Origin: Roseburia sp. AF12-17LB
Lineage (GTDB): Bacteria > Bacillota > Clostridia > Lachnospirales > Lachnospiraceae
Direction of reading: 5' to 3'
DNA length: 64,000 nucleotides
Assembly: GCF_003479605.1 (NCBI RefSeq)
Contig: NZ_QUHR01000003.1
Coordinates: 1-64,000, forward strand
The notes under the pieces were generated by a model. That model was not told where the DNA came from, made no database searches, and saw only the letters and a program-made list of their open reading frames with translations. How positions within the stretch are numbered: the first letter of the stretch is position 1; each line of letters begins with the position of its first letter. This document shows positions 60,849 through 64,000 of the stretch, piece by piece. A program made the translations under genes and the position numbers.

Positions 60849-62933
60849 CTATACCGTTTTGTTCTTGTTGCGGAAACCAGCACTGGTTACGCAGATTACT
60901 TTATCAAATATCATAAACAATGAAGGTAGTACAAAGATTACAACCAACATACTAATCAGTGCACCTCTTGCCATCAATGTACATAAGGAACTAATCATAT
61001 CGATATCAGAATAAAGTCCTACACCAAAGGTTGCTGCGAAGAAACTTAATGCGGATACGATAATGGACTGGATGGAGCTCTGCAAGGCACTTGTAATTGC
61101 TTCCTTCTTCTCGGCTCCCTTATATCTTGCTTTTTTATATTTATTGGTCATCAGGATTGCATAGTCAACCGTTGCACCCAGCTGAATGGTTCCGATTACG
61201 ATGGATGCGATAAACGGAAGCTGTGTACCGGTGTATGCCGGAATACCCATGTTGATAAAGATTGCAAAGTAAATTGCAGCTACCAGGATAATCGGCAGTG
61301 ATATAGATTTAAATACAACTGCGATGATTACGAAAATTGCTCCGATAGATACTGCACTTACGACTTTGAAGTCATGGTCTGTCGTGGTAATCAGATCCTG
61401 CGTACATGGTGCTTCACCAATTAACATGCCATTTTCATCATAGTTCTTAATAATGCCGCTGATGGCATCACACTGTGCATTTACTTCATCTGATGCTACT
61501 TTATACTCGGAAGTAATCAGCAGCAGTTCATAATTTTCATTTTCCAGCTCGCCACGGATAGAATCCGGGATGACATCTCTTGGAATTGCCGGTCCGACGA
61601 TTGCATCCAGACCAAGTGTTGCCTTTACACCATCCACATCATCGATTTCATCAATCATCTTCGATATGGTCTTTGGCTCTAAGCTGCTGTCTACTAAAAC
61701 AATGTGGGTAGCACCCATATCAAAATTTTCTTCCAGCTTGTTATTTGCTGCAATACTTTCCAGTGAATCCGGCAATGTACCAGCCAGATCATAATATACG
61801 TTCGTATTGTTATAACCCCAGATTGCAGGCCCTAAGATTACCAGGAATAAAATAATGAATATGTAATGATGGCTGGTAATCCAGTTTGCAATATTTCCAA
61901 GGTCCGGTAAGATAACACGATGCTTCGTTTTCTCAATTGCCTTGTCAAACACCAGAATCAGGGATGGAAGAATGGTTACGCAGGCGATTACACCGAAGAT
62001 AACACCCTTAGCCATTACCACACCAAGGTCAAGTCCCAAGGTAAAGCTCATGAAGCATAATGCAATAAATCCGGCTACTGTAGTAATGGAACTTCCGACT
62101 ACAGAAGTAATGGTATTTGAAATTGCATGTGCCATGGCACGATTCTTATCTCCCGGAAACCGTTCCTGATTCTCCTGATAACTGTGCCACAGAAAAATGG
62201 AGTAGTCCATGGTAACACCAAGCTGTAAGACTGCCGCCAACGCCTGCGTTACATAGGAAATTTCCCCTTTTATTACGTTACTTCCCAGATTATATACGAT
62301 TGCCATTCCGATACTTAATAAGAAGAACAACGGAATGATTGCGGAATCCATTGTCAGGGAAAGTACCAGAACAGATAACAATACTGCAATCAATACATAA
62401 AACGGAACCTCTTTGTTGGTCAGATCCTTAATGTCTGTTACAACTGCTGACATACCACTTAAGTAACACTGTTTTGTTGTGATTCCACGAATCTCTTCAA
62501 TGGCATCCATTGTCTCATCTGCTGACATGGAAGTATCAAACAAAACCGCCATCAGCGTGCTGTCCGATTCATCATTGTTGAATATGTCATAAATTTCATC
62601 CGGCAATACGTCCATTGGTACGGATAAGTCTGCCAGTGAATCATACCATATAACAGATTTAACATGGTCTACATCTGCAATCTGTTCCCGAAGGGTGGAG
62701 ATATCTTTATCTTCCATACCTTCAATGACACATAGGGAAAATGCTCCTGTACCGAACTCATCTACCAGAATATCCTGTCCTTTCATGGACTCTAATTCAT
62801 CTGGCAGATAGGAAAGGATATCATAGTTAACCCTTGTGTTAAAGTAACCAAATGCTGCTGGAATCAGTAAAGCAAAACTGATAATAAGTATCAGGACTCT
62901 GTGCTTTACGACGCCCTTTCCAAATTTAATCAT
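60849..62933 (-). CDS. MMPL/RND superfamily transporter
   Basis: A 694-residue transporter with twelve predicted membrane segments in two halves, each with a large external loop. Conserved features are the VTMDYSIFLWHSYQE and GATVDYAILMTNKYK motifs (paired Asp-Tyr proton-relay positions) and the N-terminal YFNTRVNYDILSYLPDE. ATG 62933 is chosen by family N-terminus; an upstream in-frame extension lies across a terminator hairpin. Downstream of a TetR gene and upstream of a heptad protein, it resembles lipid or hydrophobic-drug export cassettes. Substrate unknown. Confidence 0.92.
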   Translation of the reverse strand: MIKFGKGVVKHRVLILIISFALLIPAAFGYFNTRVNYDILSYLPDELESMKGQDILVDEFGTGAFSLCVIEGMEDKDISTLREQIADVDHVKSVIWYDSLADLSVPMDVLPDEIYDIFNNDESDSTLMAVLFDTSMSADETMDAIEEIRGITTKQCYLSGMSAVVTDIKDLTNKEVPFYVLIAVLLSVLVLSLTMDSAIIPLFFLLSIGMAIVYNLGSNVIKGEISYVTQALAAVLQLGVTMDYSIFLWHSYQENQERFPGDKNRAMAHAISNTITSVVGSSITTVAGFIALCFMSFTLGLDLGVVMAKGVIFGVIACVTILPSLILVFDKAIEKTKHRVILPDLGNIANWITSHHYIFIILFLVILGPAIWGYNNTNVYYDLAGTLPDSLESIAANNKLEENFDMGATHIVLVDSSLEPKTISKMIDEIDDVDGVKATLGLDAIVGPAIPRDVIPDSIRGELENENYELLLITSEYKVASDEVNAQCDAISGIIKNYDENGMLIGEAPCTQDLITTTDHDFKVVSAVSIGAIFVIIAVVFKSISLPIILVAAIYFAIFINMGIPAYTGTQLPFIASIVIGTIQLGATVDYAILMTNKYKKARYKGAEKKEAITSALQSSIQSIIVSALSFFAATFGVGLYSDIDMISSLCTLMARGALISMLVVIFVLPSLFMIFDKVICVTSAGFRNKNKTV

Positions 62934-62979
62934 CTCTTTACCATCTCTTTCTTTTTCATGTTTTTCTAGGTAAGAGTAT

Positions 62980-63018
62980 AAAAAAAAAGACTGCATCCGA
63001 ACATATGCAATCTTTTTT
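62980..63018 (-). terminator. Terminator between tetR and the MMPL gene
   Basis: On the minus strand GATTGCAT pairs with ATGCAGTC (one wobble), flanked by A and T runs. A TATACT follows and could be the -10 of the MMPL gene. The regulator and transporter may be separately expressed. Confidence 0.75.
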
Positions 63019-63088
63019 GGCTGTATCAATCCAATATACAAATTGTTGAATCTGTAACAGTTGCTATACATATCTGCCAATTTGTATA

Positions 63089-63655
63089 TTAATTATCGCC
63101 TGTAATATCTGCGATAGAATTGCGAATCATATAATTATAAATATCCGACATCTCTTTTGCCGGCATAGACATTCCACTTTTTATCCAGGTAATTACCAGA
63201 AAACATAAGGACTGGGCATGATACCGGGCAATCCGCTCTTTTGTAAGCCATGGCGATGGAATCTTCTTATCCAGATTCTTCTCTTCCAATACTTCTATCA
63301 ATGTTCCCGTAATACATTCCTTTACAATATCTTCAAAAGAATTCTGTCCCTCTAGGCGGCTTGCTTTGGTATAGAAATCTTTTTCTTTTTCAATACCAGC
63401 AAATATAATAATTAACGCCTGATCAATCATTCCATTCTGAATCAACGGCTTTACCGGCTCTAATAATTCAGTCCGGATAATCCACTCTAACAGTTCATAC
63501 TTATCCTGAAAATGATTATAAAAGGTCGGACGGATAACTCCCGCTTTATCAGTTATCTCCTTGATTGTAATCTTTTCTATAGGTTGCTTGATTGTCAGCT
63601 CTTTTAGGCTCTCCGCAAGCAGTGTATCGATTGCGTTCCTTCCCTGATTCGTCAT
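63089..63655 (-). CDS. TetR family regulator
   Basis: A 188-residue regulator. The N-terminal helix-turn-helix reads IEKITIKEITDKAGVIRPTFYNHFQDKYELLEW (about 26-58), followed by a variable ligand-binding C-terminal domain. It lies directly upstream of the MMPL transporter and YhgE-like genes in the same direction, so it probably represses them; the inducer is unknown. RBS is GAGGAAGT before the start at 63655. Confidence 0.92.
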   Translation of the reverse strand: MTNQGRNAIDTLLAESLKELTIKQPIEKITIKEITDKAGVIRPTFYNHFQDKYELLEWIIRTELLEPVKPLIQNGMIDQALIIIFAGIEKEKDFYTKASRLEGQNSFEDIVKECITGTLIEVLEEKNLDKKIPSPWLTKERIARYHAQSLCFLVITWIKSGMSMPAKEMSDIYNYMIRNSIADITGDN

Positions 63656-63687
63656 AACTTCCTCTCATCTTCCTATCAAACAGCCGT

Positions 63688-64000
63688 CTAAACGACCAGT
63701 CGCACTATGGTGATACTTCTTGCTTCCTTATCATTCTTAAGGTCTATGATTTCTCCTGTATCACAGACTTTTACAATGGGGCGAAGCACAAATCCCTGAT
63801 AATTATGCTTTACTACTGCCATTCTGCCATCAGAAAGTTCCACTTCACAGCCTGCCGGATAGACAGCCACCCAGCGTAAAAATACTTCCACCAGCTTCGG
63901 ATCAAACTCCGAACCGTTCATTGCCATTATATATTCAATGACATCTGCCGGCGGCATCGGATCACGGTATGGCCGTTTTGAAATCATGGCATCATACACA
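63688..64000 (-). CDS. HD-GYP domain protein, C-terminal part (cut by window edge)
   Basis: Only the last 103 codons are seen. YDAMISKRPYRDPMP and AMNGSEFDPKLVEVFLR match the end of an HD-GYP cyclic-di-GMP phosphodiesterase domain (YDALT-RPYR, F-DP), followed by a small C-terminal beta domain typical of Clostridia (GCEVELSDGRMAVV). The gene continues to the left on the minus strand, beyond base 64000. Confidence 0.85.
   Translation of the reverse strand, partial: VYDAMISKRPYRDPMPPADVIEYIMAMNGSEFDPKLVEVFLRWVAVYPAGCEVELSDGRMAVVKHNYQGFVLRPIVKVCDTGEIIDLKNDKEARSITIVRLVV

Noticed and set aside
62934..63080. N-terminal extension of the MMPL transporter
   Set aside because: It runs through a terminator hairpin and A/T runs; the family starts at MIKFGKGVV.

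Overview
The window looks like a chromosomal segment of an anaerobic, low-to-moderate-GC Clostridia member, most likely a Lachnospiraceae (cluster XIVa) gut bacterium. The reasons are a type III glutamine synthetase next to glnK and amt, an hprK/murB/rapZ/whiA/Crh-like block, an EcfA1-EcfA2-EcfT-TruA block behind rplM-rpsI, a clostridial [2Fe-2S] FAD dehydrogenase with its DUF1667 partner, and strong AGGAGG ribosome binding sites throughout. I cannot name the genus. No rRNA operon, phage, intact IS or CRISPR is visible. One tRNA-Gln(CTG) is present.

Layout. 0-6.2 kb: housekeeping genes mainly on the minus strand (secreted NlpC/P60 hydrolase, trxB, ridA, cvfB, acyl-ACP thioesterase, tRNA-Gln, YigZ) with dispersed hairpin repeats at gene ends, plus plus-strand yjfB. 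6.3-9.1 kb: a class A penicillin-binding protein. 9.2-13.6 kb: nitrogen block glnN, glnK, amt, with a terminator hairpin in the glnN leader. 13.7-14.1 kb: decayed sequence with a serine recombinase C-terminus. 14.1-26.6 kb: a long minus-strand run from ftsH and uvrC through an MCP, hprK, M18 peptidase, murB, rapZ, whiA and a Crh-like HPr to dagK and fba. 26.8-30 kb: pyrG, a zinc-ribbon/helix-turn-helix protein and a WYL regulator. 30-37.2 kb: a glycerol-3-phosphate dehydrogenase-like operon behind an attenuator, a GlpP antiterminator and its damaged second copy, a sugar O-acetyltransferase and a GH13 glycosidase. 37.2-40.4 kb: MarR, iron alcohol dehydrogenase and aldehyde dehydrogenase.

40.4-42.2 kb is the strangest part: an orphan PD-(D/E)XK-like protein sits between a 20-bp-period repeat and a ten-unit, exactly 53-bp-period array of hairpins, followed by a duplicated Fur-box-like site with no gene behind it. 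42.2-57.1 kb: ribosomal proteins and ECF core, trmL, aminotransferase/Lrp, a PurM-like protein, VanW, DNA repair genes, a B12-radical SAM protein and a corrinoid-protein activator. 57.1-58 kb: a palindromic MITE-like element, a structured leader and a truncated DUF3800 gene. 58-64 kb: MntP-like pump, YhgE-like/MMPL export pair with TetR, and the end of an HD-GYP gene running off the window.

Working together: HprK and a Ser46-containing Crh-like protein are encoded in one run, as in carbon catabolite control. GlpP, with an attenuator ahead of the glycerol-3-phosphate genes, suggests glycerol-responsive antitermination. GlnK/Amt/GlnN form an ammonium assimilation unit. TetR, MMPL and the YhgE-like protein look like a regulated export cassette.
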